Shown: positions 38,179-48,229, numbered from the stretch's first letter. The stretch: DNA of 64,000 nucleotides from Bacillota bacterium (GCA_023407175.1 JAEYMU010000056.1:372001-436000), one strand, 5' to 3'. Numbers and translations: made by a program. Notes: a model not told the origin generated them from the letters alone.

Positions 38179-41100
38179 TCAGGCAGAAAGGATATGACGA
38201 TCCAGCTCCTTCTGGAGGGTATCCCGATCCTGTATCACCGCCCCCGGTGCGGCATCCTCCAGGCTATCCTCCATTAGGATAAGCGGCTTGAAACGAAAAC
38301 CGATCGTTGACCACAGAATTACCAGTAATCCGGCACAGATTAATAATAATGCCATTCCCCGTCCGGTCCCTGTCCCAATCACCGGGCCCAGGAGATTGGC
38401 CACGATCCCGGACTTATTCATAGCCCCTTCAAATATAGAATCGGCCAGGACTCCGGATAAAAAGTAACCGATAGGCATACTGGACATGGCAATCATCTGG
38501 TTAGTGGCAAGCACCCGTCCCTGAAGCTCCAGACCTACCTTCGTCTGAATTAGTGCCTGCCAGTGGGAATTGATCATGGTAACTGAAAACCAGAAGCCGA
38601 AGATGCCGATGGCTGTGAGCATAAAATCCGGACGCAGCCCTGATATCACGGTAAAAAAGCCCTCCAGAATAACAAATCCGATCATTCCCACAGCTCTTCT
38701 CTTTGTGCCGCCCCATAGGCTCATCAGCAATGCAGCGAACATACCTCCAAGAGCCCCCAGCATTGAGATGGTTGCCAGCTGTGCCGCGGAGCCGAAGGAT
38801 AGAATCAGCGGCTGAAACAGTACGGAAATCGAACCAAAAAGTATATTGCTGATAAAGAAAAAGGCAATCATATAAATCATACACGGCCGCTTCAGGATGA
38901 ATTTCCATCCCATCAGCACCTCTTTAAGAAAGGTCTCCTCCCTTTTTCGAAACAGTGTATTGGGGAAGCGTATCAGCACCAGGATAGTGATTGCAGCCAG
39001 GAAGCTGAAGAAATCAAGTATAAATATATTTTTCATGCCGATCAGGGAATACAGGGCAACTCCGATCAGCGGCGCAATCATTTCACTGGTTGAGCTGGAG
39101 AACTGGACAATACCGTTGGCATGCCCCAGATACTGCTTTGGTATAATCTGTGCTACCGCCGCCGAAAAAGCAGGCCGGTGGAAGGAGCGTGACACGGAAC
39201 CGATTGCCGAGGTTATAAAAATATGCCATACCTCCAGGGAATTGGTTGCCATGAGAACCGCCAATACTGCAATGGACAATCCGGCTGCCAAATCACTGAA
39301 CAGCATAACCAGCCGCCTGTCATAACGGTCTACAATTGCACCGGCTATCGGCAGCACAAGAATTCCGGGAATCAGTCCCGAAGAGGAAATTGCCGCAAAA
39401 TCGGATACCGAACCGGTTTGGGAATATACCCACACCCCCAGCGCAATTGAGGTAAGGCCGGAGCCCAGAACAGATACCAGCTGACTAAACACCACAAGGA
39501 AGAAGGTATTCAGATTCGGGATGGCCGCTCTTTTACTCTTTCCGCCTTCCGCTTCCTTCCTTTGCTCCCTGCTGGAGGAACCGGCTTCAAGAGCCGGTGC
39601 CTCCAGGCTTTCCTCTGCTTTCTCCGGTATTGCCTGCCTGATGATACCGCTTAGCAGGTCCGCCTGGTATTTTATAAAATAATGACCTGCCAGTGGAATA
39701 ACCGCCAAATCAACGCTGCGGCTAAAGTCCCCCCACTCCAGATAACGTTCTTCATAAAGCTCCGTTGCCCTGTCCTTTTGCCCGACGATACAGGTAATAG
39801 GCGCCTTCAGCTTTGTATGGGCTTTATCTGCATAGACTGAGGTAAAATAGGCTTCGCTTTCCCTGGCATCATGGCGCAGATTGCGGATTAAAAAGTCCCT
39901 TTCCTCTTCGTCGCTTACCTCTTGAAATCCGCCCAAAGCCTTTAAAAATTCATGGTAGACCTTGTTAGACATGGAACGGTCCGACGGAAACAGCTTTGAG
40001 AGAAAATTAAAGAGCCGTCCAGGGATACGGGCAATGGGAAGGGCTCCTCCCACAAATACTCTGATTAACGGAAGCTCCTCCGCCTCAAGCCGCCTCGCTA
40101 TCTCAATCGTTAGTGCCCCGCCGACACAATGTCCATATAAGGCTATGGGTCCTTTGGTCTTACTTTTAATCTCGTCCACACATAACCGCGCTGTTTCCTG
40201 CAGTGATAATAACGCACTCTCCCTGTGGCTGTAATCATGCCCTGGTATTTCAACGGCATATAGGTCAAATTCTTCCGGAATTTGAGCAGATAACGGCTGA
40301 TAGGTAATTGCACTTCCCCCTGCATAGGGTACACAAACCAGTGAAACAAAGGCTTCTCCCTGCCGGCTGCTTTTCCTAAGGCGATGAAGCTGCTGCTGGT
40401 CGGATTTTCTTCCCTGGTCAAGAAATTCTGCCAACAGACGAATGGTAGGATTTTTGAAAAAATCCATAATCCCGATCCAGTCACTGACACGTCTTACCAC
40501 CTTAAGAGCCTTGAAGGATTCCCCTCCCAGCTCAAAAAAATTGTCATCAATACCGATATTGTCGGTGGCCAAAACCTCCTTCCATACCTCATATATTCTT
40601 ACCTCCGTATCTGTCTGCGGCTTCTCACCGGAGGCTTTATTGGAAGCCTTCGTAACATCAATAGAAGGAAGCCTGCTGATCTCCACCTTACCGTTCAGGT
40701 TCAGGGGAAGGGCGTCCATTTCAATCATATGGCTTGGAAGCATATATTCCGGCAGCTTTTCACCCAGCTTTCTTCTAAGCTCCGATAGCGGCTGCTCCAT
40801 CTTCTGTGACTTTTCAAAAACAATATAAGCAACAATCCTCTTATCGGTTTTATCAAGCTCCCGAACCAGTACCACCGCATCCTTAACATAGGATACCGAG
40901 GTTATTACGGCTTCAATCTCACCCAGCTCAATCCGGAAGCCTCTTATTTTAACCTGGCGGTCCATACGTCCCAGCATCTCTATGACGCCATCCTGCAGAT
41001 ATCTGACCCGGTCGCCGGTACGGTAAAGCAGGCTGCTTTGGTCCCCTGCGAATAGCTCCCGGATAAAGCGGCTCTCTGTCAGCTCCCGGTTATTCCGATA

Positions 41101-43674
41101 GCCTCTTCCTACCCCTTCCCCGCCGATATACAATTCACCCGGAACTCCCTTCGGGACCGGATTGAGATGGGAATCCAGAACATAGGTCCTGACATTGCCA
41201 ATTGGTCTGCCGATCGGAACAATTCCCAAAGTCTTAACAGTTAAGTCCTCCGGGATCGGGTAGGTCAGGGCCGAGACTGTTGTTTCCGTCGGGCCGTAAT
41301 GATTTTCGACTGCACAGTCCGGCCTTAACTGCCTGATTTTTCGTACCGTCTCCCAGCTCAAGCCCTCCCCGGCAAGTATCAATGTTCTGTGGGGTATCAC
41401 ATATTCCGGATGCTCCGCTGTCATCAGCACTTCAAAATGGCTGGGCACCAGCTTCATGATATCAATTCTGTGATTGCAGAAATAATCCGCAACCGCATCC
41501 GGATCACAGGAGCGGTCATAGGATAAAACATGTAGCGTGCCTCCAGTGCACAGGGCACAGAATACATTCGTCAGTCCCAAATCCGCGGCAAGGGTGGATA
41601 CAATCGCATAGCTGTATGCCTCCCTGATTTTAAGATGCTCCAGGATACCCTGAATATAATTACTGAAATTACGAAGCTCTATGCCTACTCCCTTTGGCTC
41701 TCCAGTTGAGCCTGAGGTGAATATAATATACATCAGATTCCGGCTGCTGCTTCGGATGACCGGATTTTTTTCACTTTGGAATGCAATCCGGGAATGATCA
41801 CTGTCCAGCTCAAGCACCACAACCTCGGCAAGCTCCATATCCTGCATCAGCCGGCTATTCGTAACAAGCACCTCCATGCCGGAGGCCTGAATCATGTGCT
41901 GAATACGGTCCTTCGGATAGGAGGGGTCCAAAGGGACATAGGCTCCGCCGGACTTTAGCACAGCCAACATCGCTATGATAAAATCAGCGGACCGTTCCAG
42001 GAAAATACCTACAATTTTCTCCGGGCCAATGCCCAGGGAAATCAGATGATGTGCCAGCTGATTGGCACAGGCATTCATCCTCTGATAGGTATAGGTGCTT
42101 CCTTCATTTACAAGTGCCGCTTTTCTTGGTTGACTGCCGGCCCAGGCTTCAATACAGCTTACGATATGGAAGCCCTCCTCATAGACAGCCTCTGTTCTAT
42201 TCCAGTCAGCAAGCATCTGCTGCTTTTCATACCCTGACATAAGCTCCATACCGGATATTACCTGATCCGGCTCCCTATTTATGCTTTCCAGCAGGTTGAT
42301 ATAATGGGAAAGCAGCTCCTCAACTGTTTGCTTTTCAAACAGATCGGTACTGTATTCCGCTTGCAAAAAATCCTTGGAGGACGACAGGGTCAGGTCAAAT
42401 TTGGAGCTGTTGGTATTGACAGAGCCCTCAAAGTTCATGCTTAGCTGCTCACTTTCAAAGGTCGTGAGAAAGGCATTCTGCATCACATACATGACCTGAA
42501 AAAGCGCATTATGGCTCATATCCCTTTCGATTGTCAGCATCTCAATCATCCTCTCCAAGGGAAGGTCCTGATGCTCATAGGCTTCCAGGGTAATTTTTTT
42601 CACCTGGCGCACCGTTTCCCGAAAGGTCGCCTGTTCGTTTAATTTTATGCGAATCGGGATCGTGTTTACAAAAAAACCAATGATATTTTCCAGCTCGGTT
42701 CTGTTTCTGTTGGCGATAGGAGAGCCGATGATGATATCCGTTTGTCCCGTATAGCGGTAAAGCAGTATAAAATAGGCCGCCAGAGTAACCATGTACAAGG
42801 TCGCGTCCTCCTCGACGCACAGTTTGTTCAAATCCTTATACAGCTGCTCCGGCAGATCCTTTATGACGGTTGCGCCGCGAAAGCTCCTGACCGGAGGGCG
42901 CGGTCTGTCCGTGGGAAGCTCCAATACCGGAATATCCCCCTCCAGCATACCTTTCCAATAGCGTTCATGCTCTTTGAAATGCTCCGACTTTTCGCTGCTT
43001 CTCTGCCAGCAGGCAAAATCCGCATATTGAAGGACCAGGGGCTTCGCTTCAACCTGATGGTGATTTGACAGGGCCTCATAATTACTTTGCAGTTCATTGA
43101 TAATGATATCCAGAGACCATCCGTCGCAGGCGATATGATGGATGTTCAGCAGAACATAATTCCTCTGGCCGCTCAGCATAAATAAATAAGCCCGGATTGG
43201 GAATTCCCTTTCCAAATCAAAGGGGAGCAGCGCTTTTTCCTTTATGAACGTTTCCCGAAGCTCTTTTTCACTCAGAGCATGGTCTGTTAAATCATGGATT
43301 TGCAGACAAAGGGGTTCATAGGGATGGATGATCTGAACTGCTTCTTCCTTAATCATCCTGTAAGTCGTCCGCAGTATCTCATGCCGTTCCAGTAGTTTAT
43401 TGACAGCCTGCTCCAGCAGTCCTGTATCCACCTCAAATTTCAGGCTGAATATGCAGGGAATGTTATAGGAGGGACTTTCCGGCTCCCACTGATATAAAAA
43501 CCACAGGCGCTGCTGGGAAAAGGAAAGCGGAAATTCCTGCGGCAGGTTTTCCCGTGGAACCGGGCAAATCCCCTGCTTCACAGCCTCCAGACTATTTTTA
43601 AAATAAATTCTGTCCATCAGAAGTTTCTTTTTCTCCGGTGGGAGAAGGTTTATACGTTCATAAACTTCATTCAT
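38179..43674 (-). CDS. NRPS module C-A-PCP-TE fused to an MFS transporter
   Basis: An 1831-residue megaenzyme. Condensation domain about 45-470 (HHIACDG, catalytic His180). Adenylation about 500-1005 (FTSGSTGEPKG at 652; GRMDRQVKIRGFRIELGEIE). Carrier protein Ser1053 (DNFFELGGES). Thioesterase about 1105-1345, where the nucleophile motif is GHCVGG: Cys1183 replaces Ser (codon TGT at 40126-40128), with Asp1301 and His1331 as partners. About 1388-1800 is a 12-helix MFS transporter of the DHA3/enterobactin-exporter style (IVDRYDRRLVM). The adenylation pocket read by eye is D-L-T-K-I-A-H-V-S, nearest to recalled aspartate codes. It is last in the operon, with one base between it and the upstream GT4 gene. 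Assembly, release and export of a peptide are thus on one chain. Confidence 0.9.
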   Translation of the reverse strand: MNEVYERINLLPPEKKKLLMDRIYFKNSLEAVKQGICPVPRENLPQEFPLSFSQQRLWFLYQWEPESPSYNIPCIFSLKFEVDTGLLEQAVNKLLERHEILRTTYRMIKEEAVQIIHPYEPLCLQIHDLTDHALSEKELRETFIKEKALLPFDLEREFPIRAYLFMLSGQRNYVLLNIHHIACDGWSLDIIINELQSNYEALSNHHQVEAKPLVLQYADFACWQRSSEKSEHFKEHERYWKGMLEGDIPVLELPTDRPRPPVRSFRGATVIKDLPEQLYKDLNKLCVEEDATLYMVTLAAYFILLYRYTGQTDIIIGSPIANRNRTELENIIGFFVNTIPIRIKLNEQATFRETVRQVKKITLEAYEHQDLPLERMIEMLTIERDMSHNALFQVMYVMQNAFLTTFESEQLSMNFEGSVNTNSSKFDLTLSSSKDFLQAEYSTDLFEKQTVEELLSHYINLLESINREPDQVISGMELMSGYEKQQMLADWNRTEAVYEEGFHIVSCIEAWAGSQPRKAALVNEGSTYTYQRMNACANQLAHHLISLGIGPEKIVGIFLERSADFIIAMLAVLKSGGAYVPLDPSYPKDRIQHMIQASGMEVLVTNSRLMQDMELAEVVVLELDSDHSRIAFQSEKNPVIRSSSRNLMYIIFTSGSTGEPKGVGIELRNFSNYIQGILEHLKIREAYSYAIVSTLAADLGLTNVFCALCTGGTLHVLSYDRSCDPDAVADYFCNHRIDIMKLVPSHFEVLMTAEHPEYVIPHRTLILAGEGLSWETVRKIRQLRPDCAVENHYGPTETTVSALTYPIPEDLTVKTLGIVPIGRPIGNVRTYVLDSHLNPVPKGVPGELYIGGEGVGRGYRNNRELTESRFIRELFAGDQSSLLYRTGDRVRYLQDGVIEMLGRMDRQVKIRGFRIELGEIEAVITSVSYVKDAVVLVRELDKTDKRIVAYIVFEKSQKMEQPLSELRRKLGEKLPEYMLPSHMIEMDALPLNLNGKVEISRLPSIDVTKASNKASGEKPQTDTEVRIYEVWKEVLATDNIGIDDNFFELGGESFKALKVVRRVSDWIGIMDFFKNPTIRLLAEFLDQGRKSDQQQLHRLRKSSRQGEAFVSLVCVPYAGGSAITYQPLSAQIPEEFDLYAVEIPGHDYSHRESALLSLQETARLCVDEIKSKTKGPIALYGHCVGGALTIEIARRLEAEELPLIRVFVGGALPIARIPGRLFNFLSKLFPSDRSMSNKVYHEFLKALGGFQEVSDEEERDFLIRNLRHDARESEAYFTSVYADKAHTKLKAPITCIVGQKDRATELYEERYLEWGDFSRSVDLAVIPLAGHYFIKYQADLLSGIIRQAIPEKAEESLEAPALEAGSSSREQRKEAEGGKSKRAAIPNLNTFFLVVFSQLVSVLGSGLTSIALGVWVYSQTGSVSDFAAISSSGLIPGILVLPIAGAIVDRYDRRLVMLFSDLAAGLSIAVLAVLMATNSLEVWHIFITSAIGSVSRSFHRPAFSAAVAQIIPKQYLGHANGIVQFSSSTSEMIAPLIGVALYSLIGMKNIFILDFFSFLAAITILVLIRFPNTLFRKREETFLKEVLMGWKFILKRPCMIYMIAFFFISNILFGSISVLFQPLILSFGSAAQLATISMLGALGGMFAALLMSLWGGTKRRAVGMIGFVILEGFFTVISGLRPDFMLTAIGIFGFWFSVTMINSHWQALIQTKVGLELQGRVLATNQMIAMSSMPIGYFLSGVLADSIFEGAMNKSGIVANLLGPVIGTGTGRGMALLLICAGLLVILWSTIGFRFKPLILMEDSLEDAAPGAVIQDRDTLQKELDRHILSA

Positions 43675-43675
43675 A

Positions 43676-44974
43676 TTATTTCCTTCTTTCTTGCAACAGA
43701 CTCATTAACTGTTCTCGCTTTGCGGGGCTTAGCATGTTAACCCTCCCAAGAATACCGCCGACTGCGGACGCAGGACCCATTAAAGGGTTAGAAACAGGCG
43801 CTTCGACGATTTCCTGAAAATACTGTTCAAATGCCTCAAAGCCCAGGGAAGTCTGGAAGGCCAGGGCCTTTTCATAGGAAGCCCTAGACAGGCTGTCATA
43901 ATGTGCCCTGTCAGACAGGAGGCTTTCCAGTGCCACAATCCAGGGACCGAGCTCCTGCTTTGGAACCACGGGCTGGGCAACGGTACCCATAAGAGAATAA
44001 TCCGTGCTGTATTGCCTGATCGGTGCAACCGGCAGAATATAATCCAAACCCAGCTTGGCCTCAGGCAGCCCTCCCACATTGCTGGCAATGACCGGTATCC
44101 CCCGAAGCATGGCCTCAACCACAACCTGTCCAAAGGATTCTCCCCAGAGAGAGGGCATGAGAAAAACCTTGGTTCTTCTGTAGATATCATTTACATCCAC
44201 CGAAGGCTTCAGCAGGGTTATATTCGGCGCCGCCTTCATCTCCTCCAGCTCATCTTCCCCCGTCGCCCAGGTCGGTACTGCCGCAAACTGCACCTTCGGC
44301 ATACGTTCTGCAAGCTCACGAAGGATGCAAAAGCCCTTCAACGCAGAGGGGTTGATTACCGTTACATAGGGGTTATCAAAATCAGCCAGATAAGGGAAGG
44401 GTCCCTGTCCATAGGAGGGAAAATAAATTACCCTGGACTCGACACCGGCCCATTTGCGGAAATAATTCTCCAAAAACCGGCTGACCGATATGATCCCCTG
44501 TAGTTTTTGAAACAGCCTAAGCTTATCCGGGTCCTCCTCGAAGCTGTCCGGTCCGAAGGGAAGGGTGGATTGGCTGTGTGCGATAAAGACAGCCCTCGTA
44601 TCTAATTCCGTAACCGTTTCCAGCAAAAGATAGGGCTGCGTATCGGAAACCAGAGTAAGATCCGGCCGGAATTCCTCCACTGTCTTTTTTATAAAGGAGA
44701 TAATCTTGAATTCACTGGTAACCGTGTAGGCATCTACTCCGCTGATACGTATATGGGTCAGGCTCTCCGTGCTTTCCAGGAGCTCCAGCTCCCCTGTTTT
44801 ACTCTTTTTATTGATATATTCATTTTCATTAAACCCGGGAGGACTTAACAGAGGATTGATCACAAGACATTCATGCCCTCTCTTGGCCATCCATTCCATC
44901 AGGATTTTATTGGCTTTGTTAGCTCCTGCCCAGGGGTACAGATACCCCATGGATTGAATCAGCAGTAATTTCAT
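43676..44974 (-). CDS. GT4-family glycosyltransferase of the NRPS operon (copy 2)
   Basis: A 432-residue GT-B glycosyltransferase. The N-terminal acceptor domain starts MKLLLIQSMGYLYPWAGANK. The C-terminal donor domain has PSLWGESFGQVVVEAMLRGIP, the GT4 E-x7-E region. It is closely related to the next gene upstream over its whole length, so the pair arose by duplication. The last 20 residues (NMLSPAKREQLMSLLQ) resemble the short helix preceding NRPS condensation domains (compare LLPPEKKKLLMDRI at the start of the following NRPS). Overlap with the upstream gene is ATGA. It probably glycosylates the peptide or an amino acid on the carrier protein (inference). Confidence 0.85.
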   Translation of the reverse strand: MKLLLIQSMGYLYPWAGANKANKILMEWMAKRGHECLVINPLLSPPGFNENEYINKKSKTGELELLESTESLTHIRISGVDAYTVTSEFKIISFIKKTVEEFRPDLTLVSDTQPYLLLETVTELDTRAVFIAHSQSTLPFGPDSFEEDPDKLRLFQKLQGIISVSRFLENYFRKWAGVESRVIYFPSYGQGPFPYLADFDNPYVTVINPSALKGFCILRELAERMPKVQFAAVPTWATGEDELEEMKAAPNITLLKPSVDVNDIYRRTKVFLMPSLWGESFGQVVVEAMLRGIPVIASNVGGLPEAKLGLDYILPVAPIRQYSTDYSLMGTVAQPVVPKQELGPWIVALESLLSDRAHYDSLSRASYEKALAFQTSLGFEAFEQYFQEIVEAPVSNPLMGPASAVGGILGRVNMLSPAKREQLMSLLQERRK

Positions 44975-46272
44975 TTATTCTCCCCCGCTCTCATCAGCAT
45001 TTCATACAGCCATCCACGTTTTTCAGGTGAAAGCATTTGAATCCGCTCCAGTGCCTTATTTGCAACAGAGCTGTCCGCCGGCTTGGGTCCCTTCCCGGGA
45101 TAAGCCTCCACAATTTCCCTGAAATACTGTTCAAATGGTTCAAACCCCAGCTTTGAATGAAATTCTATCGCTTTCTCATAGGATTGCAGGGACAGTTCTT
45201 CATAGAAGGCTTTGTCATTCATCAGCCGGTCCAGAGCCCTAATCCACGGTTCCAAATCCTGTTCCGGCAAAACCGGGCGGTGAACACTCATCAGCAGCTC
45301 CTTTTCACTGATATATTCCCTGATGGGATTCACAGGCAGAATATAGTCAAGTCCCTGCTTGGCTTCGGGAAGTCCGCCTACATTGCTTGCAATGACCGGA
45401 ATGCCGCGAAGCATGGCTTCTATCACCACCTGCCCAAAGGCTTCTCCCCAGAGGGAGGGCATTAAAAACACCTTAGTCTGCCGGTAAATCTCATCGACAT
45501 CCTCTTCCGGTTTTCTGATTACTATATTTTCAATAGATTTTAATTCTGCCAGCTCCGCATTCGTGGTTGACCAGGTAATTACTACGGCAAACTTAACCTT
45601 GGGAAAGCTTCCGGCAAGCCCGGTTATGATGGGAAATCCCTTGATTCCGGAGGGATTGATTGCCGTAATATAAGGATTGTCAAAGCTCCCAAGAAAGGGG
45701 AAGGGACCTTCTCCGTAGGACGGAAAGTAGATTCTTTTTGATTTCAGCCCCGCCCATTTCATAAAATACTCCTGTACATAATCGCTGACACTGATAATTC
45801 CGTGAAGCTTTGTGTAAAGGTTAAACTTGTCCTTCTTCTCCTCGAAGCATTCCGGACCGAAGGGCAGCACTGTCTGACTGTGGGCCAGGCAGATTGCCCT
45901 GGTTTCCGTCTCCAATACAGCCTCCATCAGCAGGTGGGACTTGTCCTCGGAAATCAGGGTAATATCCGGCTTAAAATCCGCAACTGTCCTTCTGATAAAG
46001 GAAAAAATCTTATAATCTCCCTCCACCCGGTAGATGGTAACACCCTTCTTATGGATACCGGTAACATTTTCACTTTCTTCAAATATCTCGAATTCATTGC
46101 TGTTTCTTTTTTCATTAAAATATTCTTCAAAGCCTCCGATATATACCTCCGGAGTCACAACCATACACTCATGTCCCCTTGCGGCAAGCCCCTCCATCAA
46201 AATCCTGTTTGCCTTATGTGCTCCTCCCCAGGGATAAAGGTACTCCAACAGCTGCACCAATAATATTTTCAT
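44971..46272 (-). CDS. GT4-family glycosyltransferase of the NRPS operon (copy 1)
   Basis: A 433-residue GT-B enzyme, sister of the next gene. It carries MKILLVQLLEYLYPWGGAHK at the N-terminus and PSLWGEAFGQVVIEAMLRGIP in the donor domain. The C-terminal QMLSPEKRGWLYEMLM is again an NRPS-linker-like helix. It lies 37 bases after the A-PCP gene and overlaps the second glycosyltransferase by four bases. Two sister enzymes suggest two sugar additions, or one acting on the product of the other. The nucleotide-sugar donor cannot be read from the sequence. Confidence 0.85.
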   Translation of the reverse strand: MKILLVQLLEYLYPWGGAHKANRILMEGLAARGHECMVVTPEVYIGGFEEYFNEKRNSNEFEIFEESENVTGIHKKGVTIYRVEGDYKIFSFIRRTVADFKPDITLISEDKSHLLMEAVLETETRAICLAHSQTVLPFGPECFEEKKDKFNLYTKLHGIISVSDYVQEYFMKWAGLKSKRIYFPSYGEGPFPFLGSFDNPYITAINPSGIKGFPIITGLAGSFPKVKFAVVITWSTTNAELAELKSIENIVIRKPEEDVDEIYRQTKVFLMPSLWGEAFGQVVIEAMLRGIPVIASNVGGLPEAKQGLDYILPVNPIREYISEKELLMSVHRPVLPEQDLEPWIRALDRLMNDKAFYEELSLQSYEKAIEFHSKLGFEPFEQYFREIVEAYPGKGPKPADSSVANKALERIQMLSPEKRGWLYEMLMRAGENK

Positions 46273-46309
46273 AATAATCCTCCATTCTGCTGCAAATCTC
46301 CAAATCTCC

Positions 46310-48229
46310 TTACTGTTCCTTCAGGATTGCCGCCAGCTCTTCTTCTGAAATTGCTTCCAGCTCCGCCAGGAGTCTTTCCAGCTCCTCCGGTGCATACTGT
46401 TCCAATTGATAACGCTCAATCGCGGCGGCTGTCTGCTCCACCGTCGGAGTGGTTTCAAAGAGAACATGAAGGGGGATTTCCGTTCCCAGTGTCGAGCGTA
46501 TCCGGGATACAATTTGGGTAGCCATTAAGGACTGTCCTCCCAAATCAAAAAAATTATCGCAAACCCCTACCCGGTCTATTTTTAATACCTCACACCAGAT
46601 TTGTGCAATCGTCTCCTCCATCTGGTTTCTGGGCTCAATATAAACACTGTCGATATCCGGTCTGACATCCTCCATGGAAGGGAGGCGGTCCTTATCCAGC
46701 TTACCGCTTTCCAAAACAGGAATTTCATTGATAAACATAAATCTTGAAGGTACCATATAAGCTGGCAGCTTGGCTCTTAAAAAAGTTTTAATCTCCTTAA
46801 TGCCAGGCCTTTGGTCTAAGGCAGTGATAATATATGCATAGATTTGTTTATTTTTAAAGCTGTCATCCACAATGGTAATAACTGCATCCATAATGCCGGG
46901 ATATTCCCGAAGGAGCTTGATAATCTCATCCAGATCAATTCTTAAGCCTGCGATCTTAACCTGATTATCCTCTCTTCCCACCCACTCAAAGGAAGTCTCG
47001 GAAACTCTCCGGCAGATATCCCCTGTCTTATAGAGCCGCTCACTGATCCCCTCCATAAAGGGATTCTTGACGAAGCTTTCCTCCGTCAGAGAGGGCAGGT
47101 TCAGATAGCCCCGGGCAAGGCCGACTCCGGCAACACAAAGCTCACCTGCTTCACCGACTGGCACAGGATTAAGCTGCTTGTCCACAAGATAAAGCGCTGT
47201 ACCGGCAATCGGTTTTCCCAGGGAAATGGCCTCCTCTGTCAGACTGCATCGATTCATCGAGACACATACGGTGCATTCCGTCGGCCCATAGGCATTGATA
47301 AAATTCAGCTTTGATTCCCAGTATTCGATCAGCTTTCTGGTGCAGGCCTCTCCGGCGGAGACAAGTGTTTTCAAATCAGGCAGCGCCCCCTGGGGCAAGG
47401 TATTCAAAACTGATGGTGTAAGTGTAACCACTGATATTTTTTTATGTAATAAAACCTCGTAAAGGTCTTCTCCCAGGTAATACCCTTTCCCAGGCAGGAG
47501 TACCAGTGTTGCTCCTGCAAGCAGCGTTGTGAATATCTCCGACACCGAGGCGTCAAAGGAAACGGAGGCATATTGCAAAACCCGGTCCTGCTTACCTAGC
47601 TCAAAGACATTGATTTGCTCCAGTACCATATTCGGAATTCCCCGATGTTCTACCATAACGCCCTTTGGTCTCCCGGTGGACCCTGAGGTATATATGACAT
47701 ACGCCAGATTATCCCTTCCATTCAGACAGGGCAAATTCTCCTTAAGCTCATACTTTAGAGTCTCCTTTTCCCTGTCCAGATACAGACAGGTTACCGGTGC
47801 TTTCGTATCCAGTTCCGACAGATTCTTTTGCAGGTCGGAGGAGGTAAGGATTAATTCCAGCCCTGTATCATTGATAATATACTCCTGACGTTCCTTCGGA
47901 TAGGTTGTAGAAATCGGGGTATATGCGGCACCTGCCTTGAATACGGCAAGAATCGATATAATCAATTCCGGGCTTCGCTCCAGATAAATACCGATCATTG
48001 CCTCCGGCCCTGCTCCGAGCCTTCTAAGATACCTGGCAAGCTGATTTGCTCTCCCGTTTATCTCCCCATAACTAAAAACCTCGTCCCCATACTCAATACA
48101 GGGCAAATCCGGATTCTCCCCGGCAATATCCTGGAAATACTCATAGATCGGCTTAAAGCCTTCGGATAAATTACTCTCCTCCCGGACAAGTACCTGTCTG
48201 ATTTTCAATTCTTCCAATGTGTTATTCAT
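46310..48229 (-). CDS. NRPS loading module, adenylation plus carrier protein
   Basis: A 639-residue A-PCP protein. The adenylation domain (about 25-520) has YTSGSTGRPKG, AYGPTE, YKTGD and the catalytic Lys510 (ESGKLDKDRL). The carrier Ser567 is in DNFFDLGGQSLMATQ. The specificity pocket read by eye is D-A-S-T-V-A-A-V-C-K, the same as a tyrosine code as I recall it; phenylalanine-like residues are the alternative. The C-terminal helix (APEELERLLAELEAISEEEL) could dock to the next protein. It is first in the operon and lacks a condensation domain, so it starts the peptide. No phosphopantetheinyl transferase is nearby. Confidence 0.9.
   Translation of the reverse strand: MNNTLEELKIRQVLVREESNLSEGFKPIYEYFQDIAGENPDLPCIEYGDEVFSYGEINGRANQLARYLRRLGAGPEAMIGIYLERSPELIISILAVFKAGAAYTPISTTYPKERQEYIINDTGLELILTSSDLQKNLSELDTKAPVTCLYLDREKETLKYELKENLPCLNGRDNLAYVIYTSGSTGRPKGVMVEHRGIPNMVLEQINVFELGKQDRVLQYASVSFDASVSEIFTTLLAGATLVLLPGKGYYLGEDLYEVLLHKKISVVTLTPSVLNTLPQGALPDLKTLVSAGEACTRKLIEYWESKLNFINAYGPTECTVCVSMNRCSLTEEAISLGKPIAGTALYLVDKQLNPVPVGEAGELCVAGVGLARGYLNLPSLTEESFVKNPFMEGISERLYKTGDICRRVSETSFEWVGREDNQVKIAGLRIDLDEIIKLLREYPGIMDAVITIVDDSFKNKQIYAYIITALDQRPGIKEIKTFLRAKLPAYMVPSRFMFINEIPVLESGKLDKDRLPSMEDVRPDIDSVYIEPRNQMEETIAQIWCEVLKIDRVGVCDNFFDLGGQSLMATQIVSRIRSTLGTEIPLHVLFETTPTVEQTAAAIERYQLEQYAPEELERLLAELEAISEEELAAILKEQ

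Noticed and set aside
38179..43674. Sequencing frameshift or chimera joining NRPS and MFS
   Set aside because: The frame is open throughout with a sensible charged linker, and NRPS/MFS fusions are known in other Firmicutes, so a real fusion is more likely.
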